A stretch of DNA of 64,000 nt, taken from CBDATG01 sp965200145. Lineage in GTDB: Bacteria > Chloroflexota > Dehalococcoidia > Lucifugimonadales > Lucifugimonadaceae. Each line of letters opens with the position of its first letter. Positions within the stretch are counted from its first letter, which is position 1. The position numbers and the translations under genes are program-made. Shown one piece after another: positions 25,641 to 33,420 of this stretch. Below the pieces are notes generated by a model, which was not told where the DNA came from, made no database searches, and was given only the letters and a program-made list of their open reading frames with translations. The stretch spans positions 558,001 through 622,000 of the forward strand of contig CBDATG010000003.1 of NCBI GenBank assembly GCA_965200145.1, read 5' to 3'.

Positions 25641-28214
25641 ATGACGACACAGCAAGTTGAAATCTCCAGCGTTGGTCGCGCGAACGGTCATGCTGGTTCG
25701 GAGGATTACACCGCTGACGATATCACGGTGATGGAGGGTTTGGAGGCGGTCAGACGGCGCCCTGGTATGTACATCGGGACGACTGGTCCCGAAGGTGTGT
25801 TTCACCTAGTTCGAGAGATCGTCGACAACTCTGTTGACGAGGCGATGGCAGGTTTCGCAACGCGGGTAGAGATCACGCTACACGCCGACGGTTCAGTGAC
25901 GGTTGTTGACGATGGACGTGGTATTCCGGTAGACACGCATGACAAGACTGGGAAATCTGCGCTTGAGACGGTGATGACGACGCTTCATGCGGGCGGCAAG
26001 TTCGGCGGGAAGGGTTACCAGGTGTCAGGTGGATTGCATGGCGTAGGTGCGTCAGTTGTGAATGCGCTGTCTGCCTGGACGGTCGTAGAGGTTCGGCGCG
26101 AGGGGAAGGTGCACACGCAACGATTTGAGCGCGGGGAGTCCGTCTCAGAGATGTCGACTCGGCCGCAGGGTTCGGATGACATCGCCGGTGACGGCACGAA
26201 GGTATCTTGGATGCCCGACCATGACATTTTTCCTGAGGTTGACTATGACTGGGATGCTGTCTCTGGCCGTTTGCGTGAGATGGCATACCTCAATCAGGGT
26301 CTGTCGATTCGTGTGCGTAGCGATTGGCATGCCGACTCGCTCTGGCCGCACAACGACCTGACGTTCCGTTTTGATGGCGGCGTTCGCAGTTTCGTTCGCA
26401 CCTTCAATCGCCGCCGTGGTGCGGTGCATGACAATGTCGTGTACGCGAGCGGCGAGATTGACGATGTTGCGGTTGAGGTGGCGTTCCAGTACAACCAGTC
26501 ATTCGTTGAGAACTGCCTATCGTTTGCGAACGTGATACGAACTGGCGACGGCGGCACACACGTGACGGGTTACCGCTCGGCACTAACTCGCGTGCTGAAC
26601 GACTATGCCAAGAAGAACAGCCTGCTGAACAGTGGCAAGGATGGCGTGTCGGTGCTGTCGGGCGAGGATGTCCGCGAGGGCTTGATGTCGGTTATCAGCG
26701 TGAAGGTTAAGGATCCGCAATTCGAGGGTCAAACCAAGGGTAGGCTAGGCAATCCCGAAGTGAGAGGTGCAGTTGAGCAGATCGTTGGCACTTTCCTGTC
26801 GGAGTTCTTGGAGGACCATCCTGACGATGCCCGTTTGATCATTGACAAGGCATCAACAGCGGCTCGGGCGCGTGAGGCGGCGAAGAAGGCGCGAGACCTG
26901 ATAATCCGCAAGAATGCGATGGAGGGCGGCGCATTGCCGGGTAAGCTGGCGGACTGTTCGGAGAAGGACCCGTCGCGTTCGGAGCTGTACATCGTCGAGG
27001 GTGAATCGGCAGGCGGTTCTGCCAAGCAGGGTCGTGACCGTCAGTTCCAGGCCATACTCCCATTGCGCGGCAAGATACTCAATGTCGAGAAGGCGCGGCC
27101 TGACAGGATGTTCGGTCACGAGGAGATTGCGGCGTTGATCACGGCGATCGGAGCAGGCATGGGTGAGGATTTCGATGCCGAGAAGCTTCGATACCACCGC
27201 ATCATCATCATGACGGATGCTGATGTTGACGGGGCGCATATCAGGACGTTGTTGCTGACGTTCTTCTTCCGCAACATGCCGCACCTCATAGATGGCGGCT
27301 TCCTATACATAGCACAGCCGCCGCTGTACCGTGCGACGAAGGGCAGACGTAGTAGCTGGCTCTACGCTGATGCAGAATTGGATGCTTGGATGGCGGACCG
27401 AGCGTTCAACGGCATCTCTATCGTGGCAAACGAAGACAGCGAGACTGTGGTGAAGGGGAAGAGGCTTGGCCCGATGATCACGACGTTGCGTGAGTTCCGC
27501 GATGCTTTCAACATCGCGAAGGTGCTTGGCGTGCCGGACTCGGTCTTCTTCAAGTTGCTCTCGGAGCCCGAGTATCAGGCTCTGACATGGCAAGATGATG
27601 TTGCGCCGCCGCAAGTATCTGAGTCTGATAACAACGGACATGCCGGCGGAGAGCTTGAGGGAGAGGAATCTGAGACCGACGACATTGAATTCGAGTCCAA
27701 GGCGGAGTTCCCATCGGATCAGGGCATGATGTTCACAATGCAGGCTGGCGACGCACCAGTTGAGACACCAGACGAAGATCTGGAAACGGACGATGTTCAG
27801 ATCGATGGTTACACGGTTGAGGAAGAGGTTTACAACCATCCGGCGTTGAGGCGTTCACGCGCGCTGTACGAGAGTGTTGACCAATTGGTGCACGCAGACG
27901 ACGGATTCAAGTTGCTCCGCGGTGATGACGAACTCGCTTCAGAGGTGAGCTGGGAAGACTTGCCGGAGGTTCTGGAGTCACACGCAGACAGTTCTGGCAT
28001 CAATGTGCAACGATACAAAGGGCTCGGAGAGATGAACCCAGACCAGCTGTGGGACACAACGATGAACCCTGGCGCGCGCGTGATGTTGAAGGTAAGCACA
28101 GATGATGCCATGGCAGCTGACGACATTTTCCGCACACTCATGGGCGAAGAGGTCGGACCACGTCGCGATTTCATTCGTGCCAACGCGCTTGAGGTCCGTA
28201 ACCTAGACGTTTAG
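25641..28214 (+). CDS. gyrB: DNA gyrase subunit B, with a long acidic insertion
   Basis: Start at ATG 25641 after the ribosome-binding site TAAGGAAG (857 residues). The GHKL ATPase domain shows EAVRRRPGMYIG, EIVDNSVDEA, DDGRGIPVD and GGLHGVGASVVNALS. The transducer and TOPRIM follow, with SELYIVEGESAGGSAKQGRDR and IIIMTDADVDGAHIRTLLLTF (start IIIMTDADVDGAH). The tail has YKGLGEMNPDQLW. Between TOPRIM and the tail there is a ~120-residue acidic insert (DDIEFES, EDLETDDVQ) that is not in standard ~640-residue GyrB. It has the QRYKGLGEM motif common to GyrB and ParE; GyrB is preferred, but gyrA is not in the window. Confidence 0.95.
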   Translation: MTTQQVEISSVGRANGHAGSEDYTADDITVMEGLEAVRRRPGMYIGTTGPEGVFHLVREIVDNSVDEAMAGFATRVEITLHADGSVTVVDDGRGIPVDTHDKTGKSALETVMTTLHAGGKFGGKGYQVSGGLHGVGASVVNALSAWTVVEVRREGKVHTQRFERGESVSEMSTRPQGSDDIAGDGTKVSWMPDHDIFPEVDYDWDAVSGRLREMAYLNQGLSIRVRSDWHADSLWPHNDLTFRFDGGVRSFVRTFNRRRGAVHDNVVYASGEIDDVAVEVAFQYNQSFVENCLSFANVIRTGDGGTHVTGYRSALTRVLNDYAKKNSLLNSGKDGVSVLSGEDVREGLMSVISVKVKDPQFEGQTKGRLGNPEVRGAVEQIVGTFLSEFLEDHPDDARLIIDKASTAARAREAAKKARDLIIRKNAMEGGALPGKLADCSEKDPSRSELYIVEGESAGGSAKQGRDRQFQAILPLRGKILNVEKARPDRMFGHEEIAALITAIGAGMGEDFDAEKLRYHRIIIMTDADVDGAHIRTLLLTFFFRNMPHLIDGGFLYIAQPPLYRATKGRRSSWLYADAELDAWMADRAFNGISIVANEDSETVVKGKRLGPMITTLREFRDAFNIAKVLGVPDSVFFKLLSEPEYQALTWQDDVAPPQVSESDNNGHAGGELEGEESETDDIEFESKAEFPSDQGMMFTMQAGDAPVETPDEDLETDDVQIDGYTVEEEVYNHPALRRSRALYESVDQLVHADDGFKLLRGDDELASEVSWEDLPEVLESHADSSGINVQRYKGLGEMNPDQLWDTTMNPGARVMLKVSTDDAMAADDIFRTLMGEEVGPRRDFIRANALEVRNLDV

Positions 28215-28496
28215 CAAGCAGGCACGGTTAGCTCCGTGCAGTGCTCAGGGTCCGGTACGCGCTATGTCGGATCATTGGTGACTGTGCTGTAGGGGTACAT
28301 GAAGTCCACAGTCTCTTGGACCTTATGCCTCTAATCCAGTAACAGTGATGATGTCAACAGTGTCGGGAAGTAGCACTGTGTGACCGCTATCCCGATTGGG
28401 CCGCCGAGTCAGCGGGCGCGACTTAATGTCAGGTTAGTGTCGGTAAGCTGTCAACAAGTTCATCGGGTTGATGTGGAAGTCGTCCGGCAACCGGAA

Positions 28497-28551
28497 GTTG
28501 ACATCTTGTTGACACTTAGTTGACCACTTGCCGACAAGTTGTTGACATCTG
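28497..28551 (+). repeat. Array of GTTGACA words at 11-bp period
   Basis: GTTGACA starts at 28497 and 28508, GTTGACC at 28519, the degenerate GCCGACA at 28530, and GTTGACA at 28541: five units each one DNA turn apart. Inverted TGTCAAC words lie at 28352 and 28449. The array abuts a -10-like TATGAT. Units on one helix face are typical of cooperative regulator binding or of iterons. The rest of the gyrB downstream spacer, 28215-28496, shows no gene. Confidence 0.8.
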
Positions 28552-28558
28552 ATATGAT
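28531..28558 (+). promoter_or_regulatory. Candidate promoter within the 11-bp repeat array
   Basis: TATGAT (28553-28558) is a good -10. CCGACA (28531-28536), with a 16-bp spacer, or TTGCCG (28528-28533), with 19 bp, could be the -35. Either overlaps the repeat units, so a protein bound to the array would directly control it. It would drive the short ORF at 28588 and the gene at 28754. Confidence 0.45.
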
Positions 28559-28587
28559 AGTACGTGTCTGACTACGATGTGAGGGGA

Positions 28588-28689
28588 ATGAAGCCTAGGG
28601 ATAGATCGAGCTTGAAGCTTGGATTTCCCGAGAAACCCCTTGATGACATCATAGATAAGTGGTATCAGAGGTTAGAAGAGGTCGGATGA
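28588..28689 (+). CDS. 33-residue leader ORF (copy A)
   Basis: ATG 28588 opens a 33-codon frame beginning MKPRDRSSLKLGFPEKPLDD and ending in TGA at 28687. It is preceded by GAGGGGA, though very close to the ATG; GTG 28579 is an alternative. A diverged copy lies at 29742-29843 with about 84% identity over ~63 bp but an in-frame TGA at codon five. The DNA is therefore conserved between two leaders even though the reading frame is not, so it may be an RNA or DNA element and not a peptide. Coding confidence is low. Confidence 0.35.
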   Translation: MKPRDRSSLKLGFPEKPLDDIIDKWYQRLEEVG

Positions 28690-28705
28690 TTGATTTTCAA
28701 CAGCC

Positions 28706-28753
28706 ATGGGCGGTGCTCATCCGCCGCCCTCCAGTCAGGCAGGATGAGACATC
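28706..28753 (+). promoter_or_regulatory. Leader element 1 with hairpin before the 28754 gene
   Basis: GGGCGG (28708-28713) pairs with CCGCCC (28724-28729). It is followed by a GATGAGACATC block that ends at the ATG. The same order recurs before the genes at 29909 and 30414: a GTGCTCAT-like word, a hairpin, a GATRAGACATC-like block, then ATG. This suggests a shared translational or transcriptional control element. Confidence 0.55.
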
Positions 28754-29512
28754 ATGACTACGCCACGCGAAGGTACGCTACCTGACCATATCCGCCGAGA
28801 ATGCGAACTGCAGGGTATAGACGTAATGAGTTGGAAGGCGGTTCACCTGGACCAAGAATCTCCAGATTACGTGGCCCTGTTTCATCTGATGGGTGTTACC
28901 GAATTGCTGTGCGAATCCAAAGACAGCCTCACGACTTGTGACATCGTCTTGTCCAACCCCAGTGCTATACCACTTGAACGCCCCGCGAATGTCAAGCTAC
29001 AGCCATCGATTTGGATGCCTAGCATAGACCCGTCTATCAGGTCGAGGTTTGTTTCTCTGATTGAGACTTGGGAGCAAGCGAGGGAGCGTATGCGTCTTCA
29101 ACTCCAGCGCATGGCGTTCGGCCACGCTCTATCAAGGTTCTATGCAGCGATGCCGAACCCAGAGGGACCAGGCATCAAATGGAGTCGCGACCTCACAAAG
29201 CGGTGGCTTGATGCAAATGAGCACATAGTCCCTCTCTACGATAGATTCAAGGACATCAGGAACCCTCAGGAGGCACACCGAGGGAAGAATGAGGATGTGG
29301 GAGGGCAGGTGAGCAGCTATCACGTTCTAACGAAGCGGTACGAGCTCTTCAGGATTGTCAATACTTCGCACGACCCTGGTTTGCATTTTGACCCGACGGC
29401 CGATGACGTAGTAGCGTTCCGCCGTCTCATCTCAAACGCCCTTGCGCTTCGTCCATGTGGAACACGACACAGCGTCAACACGAACGTCGTATCAAGGAAC
29501 ATGAGAGGGTGA
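28754..29512 (+). CDS. Unknown 252-residue island protein
   Basis: The start is well defined by the conserved GATGAGACATCATG leader. The protein is mostly helical after residue 95 (FVSLIETWEQARERMRLQLQ). It contains RNPQEAH near 170, an R-x5-H spacing reminiscent of HEPN nucleases, though I cannot assign that fold. There is no signal peptide or TM segment. After the TGA at 29510 the same frame reopens and runs to 29734 with protein-like composition, so the gene may be a truncated version of a longer one. It is the first gene of the gyrB-pyrE island. Confidence 0.65.
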   Translation: MTTPREGTLPDHIRRECELQGIDVMSWKAVHLDQESPDYVALFHLMGVTELLCESKDSLTTCDIVLSNPSAIPLERPANVKLQPSIWMPSIDPSIRSRFVSLIETWEQARERMRLQLQRMAFGHALSRFYAAMPNPEGPGIKWSRDLTKRWLDANEHIVPLYDRFKDIRNPQEAHRGKNEDVGGQVSSYHVLTKRYELFRIVNTSHDPGLHFDPTADDVVAFRRLISNALALRPCGTRHSVNTNVVSRNMRG

Positions 29513-29734
29513 AGGGGGCTGTAAGGGTATTCATCGTGGGACACGAGCAGATTCACCGTGGTGGTGACGTTCGCGGGCTTGAATGTTGGTCCTATATTCA
29601 CATACAAGGATGGAACACAATTTGCGCTCGCCGCAATGCGTACTCCCAAGGGTGAGGATGATGCCGGGATAAAGAACCTCAATGACGTTAAACTTATCCT
29701 ACGAGAGGTTACTACGTACCTGATTGAGATATGA
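29513..29734 (+). pseudogene. Possible C-terminal remnant in frame with the preceding gene
   Basis: In the same frame as the 28754 gene, after TGA (29510) and TAA (29522), an open stretch of about 70 codons ends at TGA 29732-29734. It includes FAGLNVGPIFTYKDGTQFAL and ends LREVTTYLIEI, which reads like a normal domain end. No start codon with a ribosome-binding site is apparent. It could be the eroded C terminus of the 28754 gene or of a gene removed when the leader was duplicated. Confidence 0.4.
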
Positions 29735-29741
29735 TGTGACG

Positions 29742-29843
29742 ATGCCGAGGGATTGATCGTGCTTGAATCTTGGGCTTCCCGACACGCCCCTTGACAACAT
29801 CATCGATGGCGGAGATTACTGGTTAACAGAGAGCATAAGATGA
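29742..29843 (+). pseudogene. Degenerate copy B of the 33-residue leader ORF
   Basis: The frame matches copy A (28588-28689) but has TGA at codon five (MPRD then stop). After it the residues continue in alignment as LNLGLPDTPLDNIID. Nucleotide identity is clearly higher than chance over the first ~70 bp. Either the peptide has decayed or the conserved element acts as nucleic acid. Confidence 0.45.
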
Positions 29844-29859
29844 ACGGCATTCCAACATT

Positions 29860-29908
29860 ATGGGCGGTGCTCACCCACCGCTAGCCAGCTAGGAACGGAT
29901 GAGCTACC
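29860..29908 (+). promoter_or_regulatory. Leader element 2 with hairpin before the 29909 gene
   Basis: ATGGGCGGTGCTCA is shared exactly with leader 1 (28706). The hairpin is kept but re-paired: GCGGT near 29864 with ACCGC near 29877. GATGAGCTACC then leads to the ATG. Conservation of a stem despite sequence change favours a functional RNA structure. Confidence 0.5.
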
Positions 29909-30343
29909 ATGGTGACGAACCAACCTACAACCTTTATTCCTCTGACCGACAACCAGCTACTCGCCGGTACAGACGCGTTCGGAAAACCAACCGAAGATGT
30001 TCAAGATACCTTGCGAGCACTGAGACGAACCTACTCGTGGCGCGACCGCTTTCTACGTCCGGGCTTCGTTCTAGACGAAGCAACCGAAATTCTAGAAGAC
30101 ATCGGCGCACTCGGTTCACACCCCCGGAATCCAGTCAATATGGCGCGATTACAGGCGCGCAGACTCCCAGACTTCGATGGGGAGGCCAGCAACGCAGTAA
30201 AGGTTTGGGCGACGCGGGAGGTGTCCCAACGCCGGCGTTGGATCGGTACCCTCAAACTTTGGAAATGGGCGATCACTGTGATCGCACCATTTCCAGCCTT
30301 CGTCGGTGCCAACCTACTTGTGCATTGGATCACGAGCATCTGA
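29909..30343 (+). CDS. Unknown island protein with C-terminal TM segment
   Basis: This 144-residue protein was chosen over an overlapping frame starting at 29899 because its ATG coincides with the conserved leader end. Residues 1-110 are soluble and charged (TEDVQDTLRALRRTY, SWRDRFLRPGF). One TM segment covers about 122-140 (WAITVIAPFPAFVGANLLVHW). It is probably a tail-anchored or single-pass protein. No family is recognised. It is followed at 70 bp by another membrane protein with the same kind of leader. Confidence 0.6.
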   Translation: MVTNQPTTFIPLTDNQLLAGTDAFGKPTEDVQDTLRALRRTYSWRDRFLRPGFVLDEATEILEDIGALGSHPRNPVNMARLQARRLPDFDGEASNAVKVWATREVSQRRRWIGTLKLWKWAITVIAPFPAFVGANLLVHWITSI

Positions 30344-30371
30344 TAGGTCGGGTGAGCGACACCTTGCAACA

Positions 30372-30413
30372 GTGCTCATTCAACTCTTCCCAGTTGATGT
30401 GAGATAAGACATC
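30372..30413 (+). promoter_or_regulatory. Leader element 3 with hairpin before the 30414 gene
   Basis: GTGCTCATTC at 30372 is followed by CAACT / AGTTG, which form a short stem around CTTCCC. GATAAGACATC then precedes ATG 30414. The last 14 bases match leader 1 at 13 positions. It overlaps the spacer after the 29909 gene, with no separate promoter visible. Confidence 0.45.
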
Positions 30414-31043
30414 ATGGCTAATCGGACCTTCATACGAAATGTCGTTATAGGTGCTGTAGTTGGGGCGCTGGTTGAGTACGCTTTGGAACGATGGTTTGCA
30501 CCTTGGCCACCGATACTTCAATCGGTTTCGACATGGGCGGTATCTGGGATTGCCAGCCAACCAGACTGGGTATGGACGGCCATTGGGGTCTGTGTTGGGC
30601 TTGGCGTTTTCTCTCTGTTTTTAGTCGGTATGTGTTGGGCGTCGAATCGTGCTGGTCCGGAAACGAAGTCTGTGCAGACTCCCTCGTCTAATCTGGTTGG
30701 CATCACAAGACCAATTGTCTGTCTGAATGGGACTCTTCTAGATGGATGTGTTGCATTCAATCGAACTGGCGAGCCCTATGAGTTTGATAACCCATACATG
30801 ATGGCAGAGTTGTTCGAGGCGGTCGTTGAAGTGGACTCACCTGCAGTGCAACTCTTGAAGCGTCTAATACCGCCGCGAGATTCACATGGCATCCGTAGGG
30901 TTGAACCGACACTGCATTGCGATGTGAGGGATAGCACCGGACAGATCGGCTACATCTTCGATGGTGCCTGCTTGGACTTTAGAGGTTATCAAAGCGCACA
31001 CATTGGCTTCTTGTTTGCGTTTGGTAGAGAACGAGTTGTCTAA
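30414..31043 (+). CDS. Unknown two-TM island protein
   Basis: This 209-residue protein has an N-terminal amphipathic or TM stretch at 9-25 (VVIGAVVGALVEYALE) and a clear TM at about 54-75 (VWTAIGVCVGLGVFSLFLVGM). A cytosolic or external domain of about 130 residues follows, with LHCDVRDSTGQIGYIF and a beta-rich pattern. No signal cleavage site is seen. No family is recognised. The start is supported by the shared leader. With the preceding gene it may form a small membrane module, as found in some phage-defence effectors; that is inference. Confidence 0.65.
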   Translation: MANRTFIRNVVIGAVVGALVEYALERWFAPWPPILQSVSTWAVSGIASQPDWVWTAIGVCVGLGVFSLFLVGMCWASNRAGPETKSVQTPSSNLVGITRPIVCLNGTLLDGCVAFNRTGEPYEFDNPYMMAELFEAVVEVDSPAVQLLKRLIPPRDSHGIRRVEPTLHCDVRDSTGQIGYIFDGACLDFRGYQSAHIGFLFAFGRERVV

Positions 31044-31056
31044 ATACGGGATATCC

Positions 31057-31085
31057 TTGGCGACATCATAGGCATCTGCTATAAT
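31057..31085 (+). promoter_or_regulatory. Leaderless promoter of the zinc-ribbon gene
   Basis: TTGGCG (31057-31062), a 17-bp spacer and a perfect TATAAT (31080-31085) lie just before ATG 31093. Initiation seven bases after the -10 would start at the A of the ATG or one base before it, giving a leaderless mRNA. This agrees with the absence of any ribosome-binding site. Confidence 0.65.
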
Positions 31086-31092
31086 AAGTTAC

Positions 31093-31533
31093 ATGACACA
31101 ACGCATAACCGACATCACGATGAATCCAGAAACCAACAGGACCCGTGAAGGCATCACCTTTCTGCAAGTCGCTCAGATGTTCGCTACCGAGGCAAAGGCT
31201 GAGGAGTGGTTCATCGAGAAGCGTTGGGGCGGGCGGGCGAACATCTCGTGCCCGAAGTGTGGCGAGCGATCGGTGTGCGAGATCAAGAGCCGCGATCCCA
31301 TGCCGTTCCAATGCACCAAGCCGGAGTGCCGCAAGTGCTTCAGCGTCAAGACGGGTTCCATCATGCAATCGTCCAAGCTGCCGCTAACGCGCTGGGCCAT
31401 AGCATACTACCTGATAACCACTAACCTCAAGGGAATCTCGTCCTGCGAGCTCGCACGGGAACTCGGCATCACCCAGAAATCCGCCTGGCACATGCTTCAC
31501 CGCATCCGGCAGTCATGGGATGACAACTCATAA
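31093..31533 (+). CDS. Stand-alone IS1595-type zinc-ribbon/HTH protein
   Basis: This 146-residue protein equals only the N-terminal part of IS1595-family transposases. It has a zinc ribbon with CPKCGERSVC and FQCTKPECRKCFSVKTGS, then an HTH-like region SSCELARELGITQKSAWHML. The ISXO2-type DDE catalytic domain (about 150 residues) is absent, and no remnant follows in the 112 bp before the methyltransferase gene. It ends with a natural stop and has its own strong promoter, so it may be a domesticated DNA-binding protein that regulates the neighbouring methyltransferase; a plain truncated transposase is the alternative. Confidence 0.8.
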   Translation: MTQRITDITMNPETNRTREGITFLQVAQMFATEAKAEEWFIEKRWGGRANISCPKCGERSVCEIKSRDPMPFQCTKPECRKCFSVKTGSIMQSSKLPLTRWAIAYYLITTNLKGISSCELARELGITQKSAWHMLHRIRQSWDDNS

Positions 31534-31645
31534 AATCACGCAAGCTGGCGTTGGCTAGCGGCTCCGCTATGGTGAAATGATTGCGCCGACGCAGACGCTC
31601 CAACCGACCACGATCACCGATTAGTAGCGAGGACCTCTACCCGTA

Positions 31646-33355
31646 ATGGCGACGCACACAGTCAGCTCTCCGGACTCACGGGCGCGTGAAAACCCGAATC
31701 TCAACGTCAAGAACCGCACCCTCTTCCACGGCGACAACCTCAAGTTCCTGCAGGGAATCAACACGGGATGCATAGATCTGATCTATGCCGACCCTCCATT
31801 CAACAAGAACAGGGATTTCTACTCGGACCCTGAGAGCTTGGCAGGTGGTGGTGGCTTTGAGGACAGGTGGCGCTGGGATGAGGATGTACATGATGACTGG
31901 GTAGAGAGCATAAGGAACGACCGACCCGGCGTTCATGCAGTGATCGAGGCAGCGAAGGTTGCCGCAGGCATGGGCATGGCGGCGTTCCTGTGTTGGCTCG
32001 GTGTGCGCCTCATGGAATGCCACCGTGTGCTGAGCCCAGAAGGTACGATGTATCTACACATAGACGACACAGCCCACGCTTGGGTCAAATGCATCATGGA
32101 TGATGTGTTCGGTAGTCGGAATTTCAGGAACGAGGTAGTGTGGAAGCGAGCGACATCGAAAAAGGCTGACTCCGGCACTTATGGACGCGTCCACGACACG
32201 TTGCTCTTCTACACCAAGTCCGATGTTTTCACCTGGAACCAAGTCCACCTGGATTACGACGAAACCTACATCGCGACGCACTATCGCCACGATGACGGCG
32301 ATGGCCGAGGGGTATATCGAGTTAGCGACATGACTCAGTCTGGATGGACTCGGGGCGAGTCGGGCATGACTTGGCGCGGAGTTTCGATGGAGGAGCGAGG
32401 TAAGCATTGGATAACGCCGACTGGAAAAGGCTTGGGCGATTGGATCGTCGCCAATGTCATCCCGAACTTCCGAGAGATTGAAGGCACACTAGCCCGACTT
32501 GACGCGTTGGACGAACATGGGTTGGTCTATTGGCCACCAAATGGCGGTATGCCGGGATTGAAGAGGTACTACGCGGCCATGAAGCACACAGGACCGGCCG
32601 TGACCGATCTATTCGATGACATTCCCCCGATACAAGACAAATCGCCGGAGTCAGTCGGCTACCCGACCCAGAAACCGTTGAGGCTACTGAGGCGCATAAT
32701 CGAATCAAGCTCTAACCTAGAGGACACAGTGCTGGACCCGTTTTGCGGATGCGCCACCGCTCCGATAGCGGCAGAGCATCTTGGTCGGCGGTGGATCGGA
32801 ATGGACATCTGGGACAAGGCGCATGACACAGTGCTAAATCGCCTGGCGGCGGAGGGTTTAGCGGTGCCGGACGGGGAATACAAAGGACAGGCTGACCTCA
32901 TACCGTTCGGAGAGGTGGTGCGAACTACAGACGTTCCCATCCGGACAGATGACATGAAGGTGGCCGTCGCCGACTTCGAGCTAGAGCGTCAGGTGCCTCT
33001 TGAGAGATGGGAGAAACTAAAGACCCGTGAGATGCGAGGCATTTTAGCCTCGGCGCAGGCAGGGGCGCAGGAGATGGTGGTGTGTGCGGGTTGCGGCCGT
33101 CAACTGGAGCCGGAGTTCATGGAGCTTGACCACAACCACCCGAAGAGCCTGGGCGGTGAGAACGTCATCACTAATCGGATGTTGCTATGCAGACCCTGCA
33201 ACGGATACAAGGGCAACAAAGACACGGTGGCGGGTTTGTGGTCAACCAACAAACAGTCGGGCTGGATGAAAGACGGAAGCCTTGCTGAGATCATCTATCA
33301 TGGCGCGGTGCGCGAGACGCAGAATGTGAAGAAACGGTTGCGTGGCACATCCTAG
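31646..33355 (+). CDS. DNA methyltransferase fused to an HNH nuclease (copy 1)
   Basis: In this 569-residue protein the methyltransferase domain shows catalytic DPPF at 49-52 before SAM motif DPFCGCAT at 364-371, the beta-class order used by N6-adenine or N4-cytosine enzymes. GYPTQKPLRLLRRII precedes motif I as usual. The C terminus (about 475-530) is an HNH module: CAGCGRQLEPEFMELDHNHP, then CRPCNGYKGNK, with two CxxC zinc pairs and the D-H-N core. It is thus a single-chain modification-plus-cleavage candidate. Related proteins lie at 46073 and 63311. No ribosome-binding site is obvious. Confidence 0.92.
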   Translation: MATHTVSSPDSRARENPNLNVKNRTLFHGDNLKFLQGINTGCIDLIYADPPFNKNRDFYSDPESLAGGGGFEDRWRWDEDVHDDWVESIRNDRPGVHAVIEAAKVAAGMGMAAFLCWLGVRLMECHRVLSPEGTMYLHIDDTAHAWVKCIMDDVFGSRNFRNEVVWKRATSKKADSGTYGRVHDTLLFYTKSDVFTWNQVHLDYDETYIATHYRHDDGDGRGVYRVSDMTQSGWTRGESGMTWRGVSMEERGKHWITPTGKGLGDWIVANVIPNFREIEGTLARLDALDEHGLVYWPPNGGMPGLKRYYAAMKHTGPAVTDLFDDIPPIQDKSPESVGYPTQKPLRLLRRIIESSSNLEDTVLDPFCGCATAPIAAEHLGRRWIGMDIWDKAHDTVLNRLAAEGLAVPDGEYKGQADLIPFGEVVRTTDVPIRTDDMKVAVADFELERQVPLERWEKLKTREMRGILASAQAGAQEMVVCAGCGRQLEPEFMELDHNHPKSLGGENVITNRMLLCRPCNGYKGNKDTVAGLWSTNKQSGWMKDGSLAEIIYHGAVRETQNVKKRLRGTS

Positions 33356-33420
33356 AACCGTAACGTTTTATCGATGCATGGTCTCCTTTAAGCATTCAAC
33401 GTCTTTCAAGTGAGAATGCA

